From contig NZ_MLFN01000011.1 of the NCBI RefSeq assembly GCF_002095315.1, forward strand, positions 19,420 to 83,419: a DNA stretch of 64,000 nt, in the 5' to 3' direction. The translations under genes and the position numbers were made by a program. The notes beneath the pieces are model-generated. The model ran no database searches. It saw only the letters and a program-made list of their open reading frames with translations, and was not told the origin of the DNA. Every line of letters begins with the position of its first letter. Position 1 is the stretch's first letter. Below, piece by piece: positions 1 through 8,376 of the stretch. The DNA comes from Pantoea conspicua (GTDB taxonomy: Bacteria > Pseudomonadota > Gammaproteobacteria > Enterobacterales > Enterobacteriaceae).

Positions 1-445
1 GCAGTTCACTGCACAGTGACAGCAGCTGCTGTTGCTGTTCTGTCAGGCTATCGCAACTGCTTGCCTGGGCGAAGCGGCACAAGGCGCTGAACAGACGAGG
101 TTCATCCAGCACCCCTTCGCGTAACGCCGGAGCCTGATGGTGACTGGTCAGGTTGTGCTGAGTGGCGAGATTTTGCAGCAGCGACTGCGGCAGATGCACG
201 CTGATAAAATTCACACCCTGATGATCAAAGCGCGAGGCCTGCAGCGTAGCCGGATTGTAAAGCGTGACCTGCCCGGCCTTCACCTCGGCACTTTTGCCCG
301 CCAGCCAGATCTGCTCTACGCCGGTCAGGTTGGCACTGATCACATACTCGTCATGCAGATGACGCGGAAACACGGCGTCGTGGGCGCTGACCTGCGAGCA
401 TTCAATGCCGTTGAAACTGAACCACGCCGAGGAGTGTAACGCCAC
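1..445 (-). CDS. AraC-family regulator, N-terminal part (cut by window edge)
   Basis: This is an open minus-strand frame of 148 codons that runs off the left edge, so the C-terminal AraC DNA-binding domain is not visible. The visible part reads as an AraC-type sensor (cupin-like) domain: a HLHDEY motif near residue 23, then GVEQIWLAG, GQVTLYNP and VNFISVHLP. This pattern is known from AraC_binding domains, which hold a small-molecule ligand. I chose the GTG start at 445 because AAGGA lies 8-9 bases upstream; another in-frame GTG 36 bases further up lacks a clear site. The gene diverges from curA. Control of curA by it is an inference from position only. Confidence 0.75.
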   Translation of the reverse strand, partial: MALHSSAWFSFNGIECSQVSAHDAVFPRHLHDEYVISANLTGVEQIWLAGKSAEVKAGQVTLYNPATLQASRFDHQGVNFISVHLPQSLLQNLATQHNLTSHHQAPALREGVLDEPRLFSALCRFAQASSCDSLTEQQQQLLSLCSEL

Positions 446-668
446 GCTGTCGATCCTTTTGCAAGCGGATATTTCTATCACGATGATTCATCACACCATT
501 TTGCCGCCGCTAATGCAATTGCCGCTGCGCGCCGCACAACTTACATCTGCCCGCGCCATTCCTTTACCGCCCACAGCGCTAAACGCACACCGCCAGATGT
601 CATCTACACTTTGTCGACGTTCACCCGGCAGTGCACTGCGCATTGCCCCGCAATAAAAGGATGACAGC
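446..668. promoter_or_regulatory. divergent promoter region, araC-type gene / curA
   Basis: This 223-base gap separates the two divergent start codons and must hold both promoters. An AAGGAT ribosome-binding site lies just before the curA ATG. I saw no convincing operator or open reading frame in it. Confidence 0.4.
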
Positions 669-1700
669 ATGACTGAACACGCCAGCCAGAATCACGCATG
701 GTTACTGGCTTCTCGCCCACAGGGTGAGCCGACCAAAGAGAATTTCCGCTATGTGGCGCAGCCCACCCCGGAACTGAAAGAGGGTGAAGTGCTGCTGCGC
801 ACTGTCTATCTCTCGCTCGACCCGTATATGCGGGGCCGGATGGATGAGGGAAAATCCTACGCCGCGCCCGCCGAGCTGGATCAGCCGATGGTCGGCGGTA
901 CCGTCTGTCAGGTCGCCGAATCCAAAAACAGTGACTTTAAGACCGGTGACTGGGTGCTGTCACAGAGCGGCTGGCAGGAATATGCCGTCTCGGATGGCAA
1001 AGAGATCGCAAAGCTGGGCAATGACCTGCCACACCCGTCATGGGCGCTGGGCATTCTCGGGATGCCAGGCTTTACCGCCTATATGGGGCTGATGGATATC
1101 GGCCAGCCTAAAGCAGGCGAAACCCTGGTCGTCGCGGCAGCCACCGGACCGGTCGGCGCAACCGTCGGTCAGCTGGGTAAACAACAGGGCTGCCGGGTAG
1201 TCGGTGTCGCAGGCGGAGAAGAGAAATGCCGTTACGCGGTGGAAACGCTGGGCTTTGATGCCTGTCTCGATCATCACAGTGCCGATTTTGAACAGCAGCT
1301 GAAAAATGCCTGCCCGGATGGCATCGATATCTACTATGAAAACGTTGGCGGCAAGGTGTTTGATGCGGTGTTCCCGCTGCTGAATACCGCGGCGCGCGTG
1401 CCGGTCTGTGGTCTGGTTTCCGCCTACAGCCAGCGCGAGTTGCCTCCCGGCCCGGACAGAACCTCGCTGATCATGGCGGGCATCCTGAAACGCCGCATTC
1501 GTATGCAGGGCTTTATCATCTTCCAGGATTACGGTGACCGCTATCCGGAGTTCCTTGAGGCGATGCGCCCGCTGGTGGAAAGCAAAAAAATCCATTATCG
1601 CGAACATATGATTGAAGGACTGGAGAATGCGCCACAGGCGTTTATCGATATGCTGAACGGCAAAAACTTCGGTAAGACCGTGGTGAAAGTCGCATCCTGA
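669..1700 (+). CDS. curA: NADPH-dependent curcumin reductase / MDR-family oxidoreductase CurA
   Basis: The 343-aa protein matches E. coli CurA (YncB) along its length as I remember that sequence, e.g. LLRTVYLSLDPYMRGRM near residue 45 and VVAAATGPVGATVGQLGK near 140, the latter being the Rossmann nucleotide-binding loop. It lacks zinc ligands, as expected for the zinc-independent leukotriene B4 dehydrogenase branch of medium-chain reductases. The known E. coli enzyme reduces conjugated double bonds of curcumin with NADPH; the natural substrate is unclear. It acts in the cytoplasm. The gene is monocistronic, with AAGGAT 7 bases before ATG, and converges on the kinase gene at 1741. Confidence 0.93.
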   Translation: MTEHASQNHAWLLASRPQGEPTKENFRYVAQPTPELKEGEVLLRTVYLSLDPYMRGRMDEGKSYAAPAELDQPMVGGTVCQVAESKNSDFKTGDWVLSQSGWQEYAVSDGKEIAKLGNDLPHPSWALGILGMPGFTAYMGLMDIGQPKAGETLVVAAATGPVGATVGQLGKQQGCRVVGVAGGEEKCRYAVETLGFDACLDHHSADFEQQLKNACPDGIDIYYENVGGKVFDAVFPLLNTAARVPVCGLVSAYSQRELPPGPDRTSLIMAGILKRRIRMQGFIIFQDYGDRYPEFLEAMRPLVESKKIHYREHMIEGLENAPQAFIDMLNGKNFGKTVVKVAS

Positions 1701-1706
1701 CGGACA

Positions 1707-1733
1707 GCGTGCAGCGTCAATGACGCTGCACGC
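1707..1733. terminator. long inverted repeat between convergent genes
   Basis: A 13-bp arm (1707-1719) is followed by its exact reverse complement (1721-1733) with one base between, so a stem of about 12 bp with a 3-base loop. It sits between the convergent ends of curA and the kinase gene. There is no T-run on either side, so it may protect mRNA 3' ends or act as a weak bidirectional terminator. Confidence 0.5.
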
Positions 1734-1740
1734 CCGCTCA

Positions 1741-2601
1741 TCAGTGTGGCAGTCGCGAAACGTGCTCTGCCGCCGCCCGGTTCGCCTCCTCCACCGCAGT
1801 CGCCAGCGTTGCCCCGTCGCTTAAGCGCTGACACAGCACTCCGACAAAGCAATCACCCGCACCATGCGTGCTGACCAGCGTGACTTTTTGCGCCGCCAGA
1901 CTGCCGGTGTCGCCCGCCTCGCTATACGCCACCCCATGTTCGCCTGCCGTGACTACCACCTGCGCGAAGCGTCTGCCCAGCGCCTCGGCGGCGGTCCGCG
2001 CCGAAGCCAGATCCTGCACGCTGATCTGACACATATCGCGCGCCTCAATTGCATTCACCACCAGCAGATCGATACAGCGTTCGAACTCCGCCGACAGCGT
2101 TCTGGCCGGAGCGGCATTGACGCACACCGTAATGCCGCGTGCCCTGGCCGCCTGTGCCGCCCGCAGATTGACTGCTTCCGGCACCTCATTTTGCAGCACC
2201 AGCATCGACACATCCTGCCAGTAAGCGGGCTGCTCAAACACCGACAGTGCAATGTGCTGATTGGCGTTTGAGACCACCACCGCACCATAATCGCCTTCGG
2301 CATCGGTAATCGCCACGCTCATACCGGATGGCAGATGATCAATGGTGGTGACAGCAGTGCAATCCACCCCCGCCTGTTGCAGCTGATCCAACAGGAAACG
2401 ACCTTGTGGATCATCACCCACCGCCCCGGCAAAGTGCACCGCTGCGCCCGCGCGGGCCGCCGCCACCGCCTGATTCCCGCCCTTGCCGCCAAACTTATAG
2501 TGACAGGCACTGCCCATCACCGTTTCGCCTTTCTCCGGACGATGTGGCGCGTCCAGCATAATGTCGTAATGAAGACTGCCGGTGACTGCAATTTTGCTCA
2601 T
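1741..2601 (-). CDS. PfkB-family sugar kinase (ribokinase-like)
   Basis: A 286-aa cytoplasmic kinase of the ribokinase/PfkB family. The sugar-binding motif GGKGGNQAVAAARAG is near residues 38-52 and the ATP/anion-hole motif THGAGDCFVG near 250-259, with the catalytic Asp in GAGD. Length is near the family norm (about 300). It is the last gene of a six-gene minus-strand operon, two bases after the RpiR regulator. In context it should phosphorylate the sugar imported by the adjacent transporter, probably after isomerisation by the enzyme at 7089-8069. The exact sugar cannot be read from sequence. Confidence 0.88.
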   Translation of the reverse strand: MSKIAVTGSLHYDIMLDAPHRPEKGETVMGSACHYKFGGKGGNQAVAAARAGAAVHFAGAVGDDPQGRFLLDQLQQAGVDCTAVTTIDHLPSGMSVAITDAEGDYGAVVVSNANQHIALSVFEQPAYWQDVSMLVLQNEVPEAVNLRAAQAARARGITVCVNAAPARTLSAEFERCIDLLVVNAIEARDMCQISVQDLASARTAAEALGRRFAQVVVTAGEHGVAYSEAGDTGSLAAQKVTLVSTHGAGDCFVGVLCQRLSDGATLATAVEEANRAAAEHVSRLPH

Positions 2602-2603
2602 AG

Positions 2604-3461
2604 CTAGAATTCCCGCAGATCCTGAACCGCATGCTGGGTTTTCATCAGGTTTTTCTCCGCCCGCTTTAAATCTTTTTTTGCGATAGCGACAAACAGCGCA
2701 TCCAGAATATTGAGCTGGGCGATGCGTGACGCGGCGTTTTCACCTAACAGATGCGATCCCTGAGAGGTTGAATTGAGGACCACATGCGCGCTGCGAGCAA
2801 TCGGCGATTCGGCATAGTTGGAAATGGCGATCACCTTCGCGCCATTCCGTCCCGCCAGTTTCACCGGATCGTTCACGGCACGCGTGGTACCCGAATGACT
2901 GATGGCGATAACCACATCGTCATCAGATAACACGGCGGCGGACATCAGCATAATATGGGCGTCATCATAGGCGGTCGACTTAATGCCTATCTTCAGCATC
3001 TTATGCGAGAGATCGCGCGCAACGGCGGCCGATCCACCTACTGCATAAAGATCGATATGACGCGCTTTAAAGATAATGTCTGCCGCGCGATTAAATTCAG
3101 AGACATCCAGAATCGACAGCGTTTCTTCGATTGCCTGAATGGAGGTTCTGAATACTTTTGCCAGCAATTGTTCCGACGAGTCATCCGGCTCAATTTCCGC
3201 ATGCAATCCCGCCACCTCAGACTGGTTGTAATAAATCAGGCTGCTTCTGAAATGCCGGAAACCGGTGAAGTTAAGCTTTTTAGTGATCTTAACAATCATC
3301 GCTTCAGAGACATTATTCTCACCGGCAATCTCTTTTAATGACGACTGCTCGGTAATATCGGTTCTGGCGATAATCGCCTCAACAACACGGCGTTCTAACG
3401 GCGTCAGCTGGGGCAAACGCATACGAATCTGAGCACCAATGGCTCGCGGATCTTGCTTCAT
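2604..3461 (-). CDS. MurR/RpiR-family transcriptional regulator
   Basis: A 285-aa protein with an N-terminal RpiR helix-turn-helix (residues 1-77; TPLERRVVEAIIARTDITEQ and NVSEAMIVKITKKLNF) and a SIS sugar-phosphate-binding domain (about 125-255; AVGGSAAVARDLSHKMLKIG, ISHSGTTRAV). SIS domains in this family sense phosphorylated sugars. The ATG overlaps the permease stop codon by one base (TAATG), so translation is probably coupled. As a regulator inside its target operon it likely provides feedback control. The operator, expected upstream of 8069, was not identified. Confidence 0.9.
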   Translation of the reverse strand: MKQDPRAIGAQIRMRLPQLTPLERRVVEAIIARTDITEQSSLKEIAGENNVSEAMIVKITKKLNFTGFRHFRSSLIYYNQSEVAGLHAEIEPDDSSEQLLAKVFRTSIQAIEETLSILDVSEFNRAADIIFKARHIDLYAVGGSAAVARDLSHKMLKIGIKSTAYDDAHIMLMSAAVLSDDDVVIAISHSGTTRAVNDPVKLAGRNGAKVIAISNYAESPIARSAHVVLNSTSQGSHLLGENAASRIAQLNILDALFVAIAKKDLKRAEKNLMKTQHAVQDLREF

Positions 3462-4432
3462 TACTTGCCTCGGGTCGCCCGGTCAATCAACATCGCTATG
3501 ATAATAATAAGGCCGGTAGCGAGCAATTGATAAAAGGCCTGAATGTTCAGTAAGGTCAAGCCATTACGTAACGCACCGAGGATAATCACGCCAATCAGGG
3601 TGCCGAAGATGCTGCCCTTACCCCCCATTAATGACGCGCCACCAATCGCCGCCGCCGCGATGGCATCCAGCTCCCACAGGTTACCGATGGTTGGCTCCGC
3701 CGCGCCCAGTCGGCCAATCAGGATCAGCGATGCCAGTGAGGCCAGTAATCCGGAGAAGATATAGACCGTCACTTTGGTGCGTTTCACCGGGACACCGGCG
3801 ACCCGCGCCGCCTCTTCGTTGCCGCCAATCGCCAGAATATATTCGCCCAGCGGGGTTTTGTTCATCACCGTCCACAGCAGCAGCGCGATTACCGCGACCA
3901 CCACTATCGGCATCGGTACGCCGAACAGCGTGCTGTTCACCAGGCTGCGGAACGACGGCGGAATGCCAAAGATCGGATTGCCGCCGGTGTAGATCAGCGC
4001 AATAGCACGGAACAGTGACAGTCCGCCCAGCGTGACAATAAAGGGTTGCAGGCCCGCATAGGCAATCAGGGTGCCGCTGAACAGGCCACACAGCGCACCG
4101 ACGCCGAGGGTAGCGAGGATCGCCAGCGGCACCGGCACGCCCGACACCATCAGGGTTGCGCCGAGCACTGCCGACAGTGCCGCGCTCGGACCCACCGAGA
4201 GATCGATACCGCCGGAAATAATCACCAGCGTCATCCCCAGGGCGATTAACGCATTAATCGAGGACTGTTGCAGAATATTCAGCAGATTCGGCAGGGTAAA
4301 AAATACCGGCGACAGAAATGAAAATGTCACCACGATGATTAATAATCCAATTAAGGTGCCGGCATCGCGTAGATTAAATTTCAGCATCGCGGGCATGCGT
4401 ACACCCGCTGGTGTGGTGGTCTGAGTCATCAT
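3461..4432 (-). CDS. sugar ABC transporter permease (RbsC-like)
   Basis: A 323-aa inner-membrane protein of the ribose-type (CUT2) permease family with about ten hydrophobic segments. Family signatures include GMTLVIISGGIDLSVGPSAA near residue 70 and the cytoplasmic-loop region ILAIGGNEEAARVAGVPVKR near 205, which contacts the ATPase. I prefer the ATG at 4432, 8 bases after AAGG, over a TTG at 4447. It lies between the ATPase gene and the RpiR gene in one operon and is the membrane channel for the sugar bound by the protein at 5986-7023. Confidence 0.9.
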   Translation of the reverse strand: MMTQTTTPAGVRMPAMLKFNLRDAGTLIGLLIIVVTFSFLSPVFFTLPNLLNILQQSSINALIALGMTLVIISGGIDLSVGPSAALSAVLGATLMVSGVPVPLAILATLGVGALCGLFSGTLIAYAGLQPFIVTLGGLSLFRAIALIYTGGNPIFGIPPSFRSLVNSTLFGVPMPIVVVAVIALLLWTVMNKTPLGEYILAIGGNEEAARVAGVPVKRTKVTVYIFSGLLASLASLILIGRLGAAEPTIGNLWELDAIAAAAIGGASLMGGKGSIFGTLIGVIILGALRNGLTLLNIQAFYQLLATGLIIIIAMLIDRATRGK

Positions 4433-4464
4433 AGTTATAACCTTCAATAGAGTCCGATAAGAGG

Positions 4465-5966
4465 TCAGGTGGTCTGTTCAATCTCTTTAATGGCAAAGCG
4501 GGCAATATTCTCTTCCGTGATCGCGCTACCGGTTAATTCTTTGGTAATTCGCCCTTCGCGCATCACCAGCACCCGGTCGGAGATCCGCATGATTTCAGTC
4601 ATTTCGGACGAGACCACCACAATGGCCTTGCCCGCCTGGGCCAGTTTTTCAATTAAGTGATAAATTTCAGACTTGGCACCAATATCAATACCGCGGGTCG
4701 GCTCATCAAATAAAAACACCCTGGCATCCGCCGCCACCCAGCGACCAATAATCACCTTTTGCTGATTTCCGCCGCTCAGCGTGCCGATGCTTTTTTCGAT
4801 ATCCAGCGGGCGCAGTTTCAGATCGCCCATCACCGTCTGCGCTTTGCGGTTCAGCCGTACCTGGCTGAGCAGGCCGCCAAAGGTGAAATGGTGCATCGAA
4901 GGCAGCGCCATATTCATCTTCACCGCCCGCTCCTTAATGATGCCCTCTTTTTTTCGGTCTTCCGGTACCAGACCAATACCCGCTTTGATGGCGGCCCGCA
5001 CGTTGTGATTTTTCACGGCGGTGCCGTTCACGCTCACCGTACCGCTGGTGCGCTTGTCGATACCGGCAATCAGTTTAAGCAGCTCGGTACGGCCTGCACC
5101 CACCAGACCGGCAATACCCAGCACTTCACCAGCCCGTACGCTGAAGTTCGCCGCCATCACCTCATTGCCGCGCCCGAGGTTCTCCACCCGCAGCACCTCG
5201 CGGTCACTGACGAAGGCTGATGATCGAGCTTGTCAATCTTACGCCCGACCATTTTGGCGACGATGCTCTCTTCATCCTCATCACAGATATTAACCACCCC
5301 AACCTGCTTGCCATCGCGCATGATGGTGGCCCGGTCACAGACCCGGAAAATCTCATTCATCTTGTGTGACACGTAGATCAGTGAGACGCCGGTCGATTTC
5401 AGATCGGCAATCAGTTCCGCCAGCCGATCAAATTCGGTCGGCGTCAGGCTGGAAGTTGGCTCATCCATTGCGATGATTTTGGCGTCATCGAGCAGCGCCC
5501 GGGCGATTTCCACAATCTGCTGCTGCGACACCTTGAGATTTTTGATCGGCGTGTTGGGATCGATGCTCGGGTCCAGCGTTTTCAGGATCAGCGTCGCCCG
5601 CGCCAGCTGGGCCGATTTATCCACCCAGCAGCCGCCGGCTTTGGTCAGCGGGCGACCGAGAAACATATTCTGCGCCACTGAGAGTTCCGGAACGTGCTGC
5701 AACTCCTGATGAATCATCGCAATACCGGCGTGACGGGCGCTGAGTGGATTCTTCATCTGCACCGGCTGACCGTTCACGCTGATTTCGCCACTGTCCGCCG
5801 CCCGCACGCCGGAGAGAATATTCAGCAGCGTCGATTTACCGGCACCGTTCTCGCCAATCAGGGCATGAACTTCGCCAGGCCGCACTGAAAAATCGACACT
5901 CTGTAGCGCGGCGGCGTTGCCGTAGGTTTTACTGATTCCACGCATCATTAAACGATTCTGTTCCAT
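4465..5966 (-). pseudogene. sugar ABC transporter ATP-binding protein (RbsA-like), frameshifted
   Basis: Together the two frames give a normal RbsA-type double ATPase of about 500 aa. The N-terminal half (5966 to about 5205) has Walker A GENGAGKST, IHQEL and the Walker B region IIAMDEPTSSLT. The C-terminal half has LVGAGRTELLKLIAG, signature LSGGNQQKV and FLFDEPTRGID. The halves are in different frames. The frame must change between about 5201 and 5236, just after VGRKIDKLDHQP, and restoring one base there joins it to DREVLRVENL. No slippery heptamer is visible, so programmed frameshifting is unlikely. It energises the permease at 3461. A sequencing error or a recent mutation are both possible. 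Confidence 0.85.
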
Positions 5967-5985
5967 ACGCGCTCCGCCTGACTTA

Positions 5986-7023
5986 TTACTGGGTCAGCAG
6001 CTGACGCAACCGGCTGTTGTCTTTGGTCGAAAAGGCCTCGACATTCTCTTTGGTGATCAGCGCCTGCGGCGTCGAGATTACCCGGGAGAGTTTCTGGCCG
6101 TTGACCAGGCGAATCATCACGTCCATCGCCACTTCGCCGGTCAGCACCGGGAAACTGTCTACCGTGCCGGTCAGCTCACCGCGCTTGATCGAGGCATAGG
6201 CATCAGAGATACCGTCGGTGCCAAAAATCGCCACCTGTGACGCTTTATTCTGCGCCCGTACCGCTTCCACCACACCGAGTGCCATGGTGTCGTTGTTGGC
6301 GTAGAAACCAATCAGGTCCGGGTGCTGTTGCAGAATGGTCGAGGCGGCATTGAACGCCTGCTCGCGGCTCCAGTTGGCCGGTACGCTGGCGGCAAGGGTG
6401 AATTTGCCGTTGGCCTGCAACGTCTCCTTAAATCCACGGGTGCGCTGTCCGGCGGCATAGACGCCCGGCTGCCCTTCAATCACCGCCACTTTACCGCCCT
6501 GTGGATGGTGTTCGATAAACCATTTGGCTACCCGTACGCCATTATCTTTCTGCACGTTACCCACGTAATACTGTGCATTGGGCATCACCGCATCGTTGAC
6601 GTTAACCACCGGGATATTCTTGCTGTTGGCCGTTTCCAGCGCGGGTTCCAGATTGCTGTCGGTCTGCGGCGAAACCAGCAGGCCGTTAAAGCCCTGGGAG
6701 ATCAGGGTTTCGGCGATAGAGAGCTGACCCAGCTGATCGTCTTCATTGGCTGCCGCCTGATACGCAACGGTGAAGCCATATTTTTTCGCCACGTTCTGAT
6801 AACCCTGGCCGAGTGAGCGCCAGTATTCATTGGTCAGGGTTTTCGATACCCCACCAACCTTCAGCGTCTTGTCCACTTTTGGCAGAGCGCCATATTTCGT
6901 ATCAAGCTGGGTCCAGTCAGTGCGATCCGGTTCAGTGTCGGACTGCAGCGGTGCCAGTTCCGCCGCATACACGGTGCTGCACAGCAGTGAGGAAGCAATG
7001 ACGGCGATCAGGAGTTTCTTCAT
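5986..7023 (-). CDS. periplasmic sugar-binding protein of ribose-type ABC transporter
   Basis: A 345-aa protein with a clear signal peptide (MKKLLIAVIASSLLCSTVYA, cleavage near residue 20) and a type I periplasmic-binding fold like RbsB/XylF. Typical elements are LISQGFNGLLVSPQTDS near 108, NIPVVNVND near 136, QRTRGFKETL near 195 and FYANNDTMALGVVEA near 240. It binds a monosaccharide in the periplasm and delivers it to the permease at 3461. The start has AAAGG upstream. It is longer than RbsB (296 aa) owing to an N-terminal region of about 40 residues after the signal. The ligand is unknown. Confidence 0.9.
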   Translation of the reverse strand: MKKLLIAVIASSLLCSTVYAAELAPLQSDTEPDRTDWTQLDTKYGALPKVDKTLKVGGVSKTLTNEYWRSLGQGYQNVAKKYGFTVAYQAAANEDDQLGQLSIAETLISQGFNGLLVSPQTDSNLEPALETANSKNIPVVNVNDAVMPNAQYYVGNVQKDNGVRVAKWFIEHHPQGGKVAVIEGQPGVYAAGQRTRGFKETLQANGKFTLAASVPANWSREQAFNAASTILQQHPDLIGFYANNDTMALGVVEAVRAQNKASQVAIFGTDGISDAYASIKRGELTGTVDSFPVLTGEVAMDVMIRLVNGQKLSRVISTPQALITKENVEAFSTKDNSRLRQLLTQ

Positions 7024-7088
7024 ACGATGACCTTTCTTCTCTGGGTGTTGGGTAGAGGTTGTTAACTTTTTTACCGGCGGTGTGACCG

Positions 7089-8069
7089 TTAGCGTGCCAG
7101 CATGATGTCATTGACGATCTGTTGTGAAGCCACGGCATCCTGACAATCGATTGCCGCCTGTAATGCCGCGTTATCATCCAGTTGCTCACACAATTTCAGT
7201 AAACGGATGACGGTGGCGATATTGCTTTCCGCTTCCCGAATCGGGTCGAGTCCGCTGGCGTCCGGAAAAGTATCGAAGTAGTAAGCGCCGCTGTAGCCGT
7301 CACGCTGCATCTGCCAGAGAAACTCCAGCGTGGCGCGCGGATTCACCGAGCCGACCATCAGCCCGTCATCGCGTTTACCCCAGCCGTCGTTCAGATCAAG
7401 TCCCAGCAGACGGGAACGGCGCGCCACCATCGCCGCCGCGTAAGCCGGGATCTCATTGGCAAACAGCACGTGGGCGAAGTCGAGCGTAATGCCCAGGTTT
7501 GGACAGCCCGCTTCCTCCACCGCCAGCAGACAGGTGGTGGCGTTAGGGAAAATGCTGTAAGCACGCGGCTCGTTGGGTTTGTATTCAATGCTGACGTCGA
7601 CGTCGGGCGCATAGTCCGCCACTTCACGCACCGCACTGACCGCGTCTTCCCAGATCTTTTTGTAATCTGCCTGGAAGCAGTAATCGAAACCATCCTGCCC
7701 CATCCATAACGTCATCAGCTTTGAGCCAAACTCCCGGCCGGTATCAATGCCGCGCTTGGTCAGCTCGATCGCTTCACGACGCACTTTCGCATCGGGATGG
7801 GTAAAGGCGCCGATTTTGAACTGTGGTGCGTCCCAGCGCATCTGCATCCCGTTGACCGCCAGACCGGCATCAGCAATCGCCTGCCGCAGTGTGGCAATGT
7901 CGCTGGTGAGGTGCTGCGGGAAATTGAGATCAAGGTGGGTTAAACCCTTTACCTTACCGGCGCGGTCAATCATCTGCAGTACCGACGGTTTGCCCTGCAA
8001 ATCAGGCCAGTAAAGATGAGCGCCCGAGGCGAAGGAGTTCAGACGGGTGGCAAATTTCAGTTCGGACAT
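7089..8069 (-). CDS. sugar phosphate isomerase/epimerase-like TIM-barrel protein
   Basis: A 326-aa protein of the xylose-isomerase-like TIM-barrel superfamily. Likely metal ligands lie at barrel-strand ends: Glu in SIEYKPNEPR, Asp in ITLDFAHVLFA and Asp in LLGLDLNDGWG. It is the first gene of the sugar operon. In context it probably converts an imported aldose to a ketose (or epimerises it) before phosphorylation by the PfkB kinase. D-apiose-type or other unusual pentose routes use a similar gene set, but nothing here fixes the substrate. Start is the ATG at 8069, inside a short palindrome (AGGATTAATCCT, 8072-8083). Confidence 0.75.
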   Translation of the reverse strand: MSELKFATRLNSFASGAHLYWPDLQGKPSVLQMIDRAGKVKGLTHLDLNFPQHLTSDIATLRQAIADAGLAVNGMQMRWDAPQFKIGAFTHPDAKVRREAIELTKRGIDTGREFGSKLMTLWMGQDGFDYCFQADYKKIWEDAVSAVREVADYAPDVDVSIEYKPNEPRAYSIFPNATTCLLAVEEAGCPNLGITLDFAHVLFANEIPAYAAAMVARRSRLLGLDLNDGWGKRDDGLMVGSVNPRATLEFLWQMQRDGYSGAYYFDTFPDASGLDPIREAESNIATVIRLLKLCEQLDDNAALQAAIDCQDAVASQQIVNDIMLAR

Positions 8070-8335
8070 GAGGATTAATCCTTCAGATAGTGACTTGTGA
8101 TGTACTTTCCATATTCACGATTATTTGTGAAGTTATACATTAATCTACTCTCTGTACTCTGGCGCGCAAGCGTCTCCGGCCGGGATAATCGCCAAATTGA
8201 GAGAGCTGTCACGAAATAGTTTCGGGACGTCATTAAGTCAGATACCCAAAGAGACAGAAGAAAAATCTGGTGAAACAAGGGGTTAAACGGGAAGGCCAGG
8301 CGAAGCTGAGAAGAGAAAAACGGGGAAAGAAAATC

Positions 8336-8368
8336 AGAAAAGCTGAGCGCCAGTCACTGGCGCTCAGC
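8336..8368 (-). terminator. rho-independent terminator after gcd
   Basis: On the minus strand a perfect 12-bp stem (8357-8368 with 8342-8353) with a 3-base loop is followed by TTTTCTGATTTTCTTT. It lies 9 bases after the gcd stop codon and separates gcd from the sugar operon that starts at 8069. Between it and 8069 (266 bases) I see only the promoter region, without a clear CRP site. Confidence 0.85.
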
Positions 8369-8376
8369 CTGTCAGG

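Noticed and set aside
5201..5236. Programmed ribosomal frameshift in the RbsA-like gene
   Set aside because: No slippery heptamer or downstream structure; RbsA-type ATPases are not known to use frameshifting, and seven other genes show the same kind of break.
8072..8083. AGGATTAATCCT palindrome as RpiR operator
   Set aside because: Only 12 bases, overlaps the ribosome-binding region; RpiR operators are usually longer and upstream of the promoter start.
8075..8278. 67-aa minus-strand ORF upstream of the sugar operon
   Set aside because: No ribosome site, no known pattern; the region is better explained as promoter of the operon at 8069.
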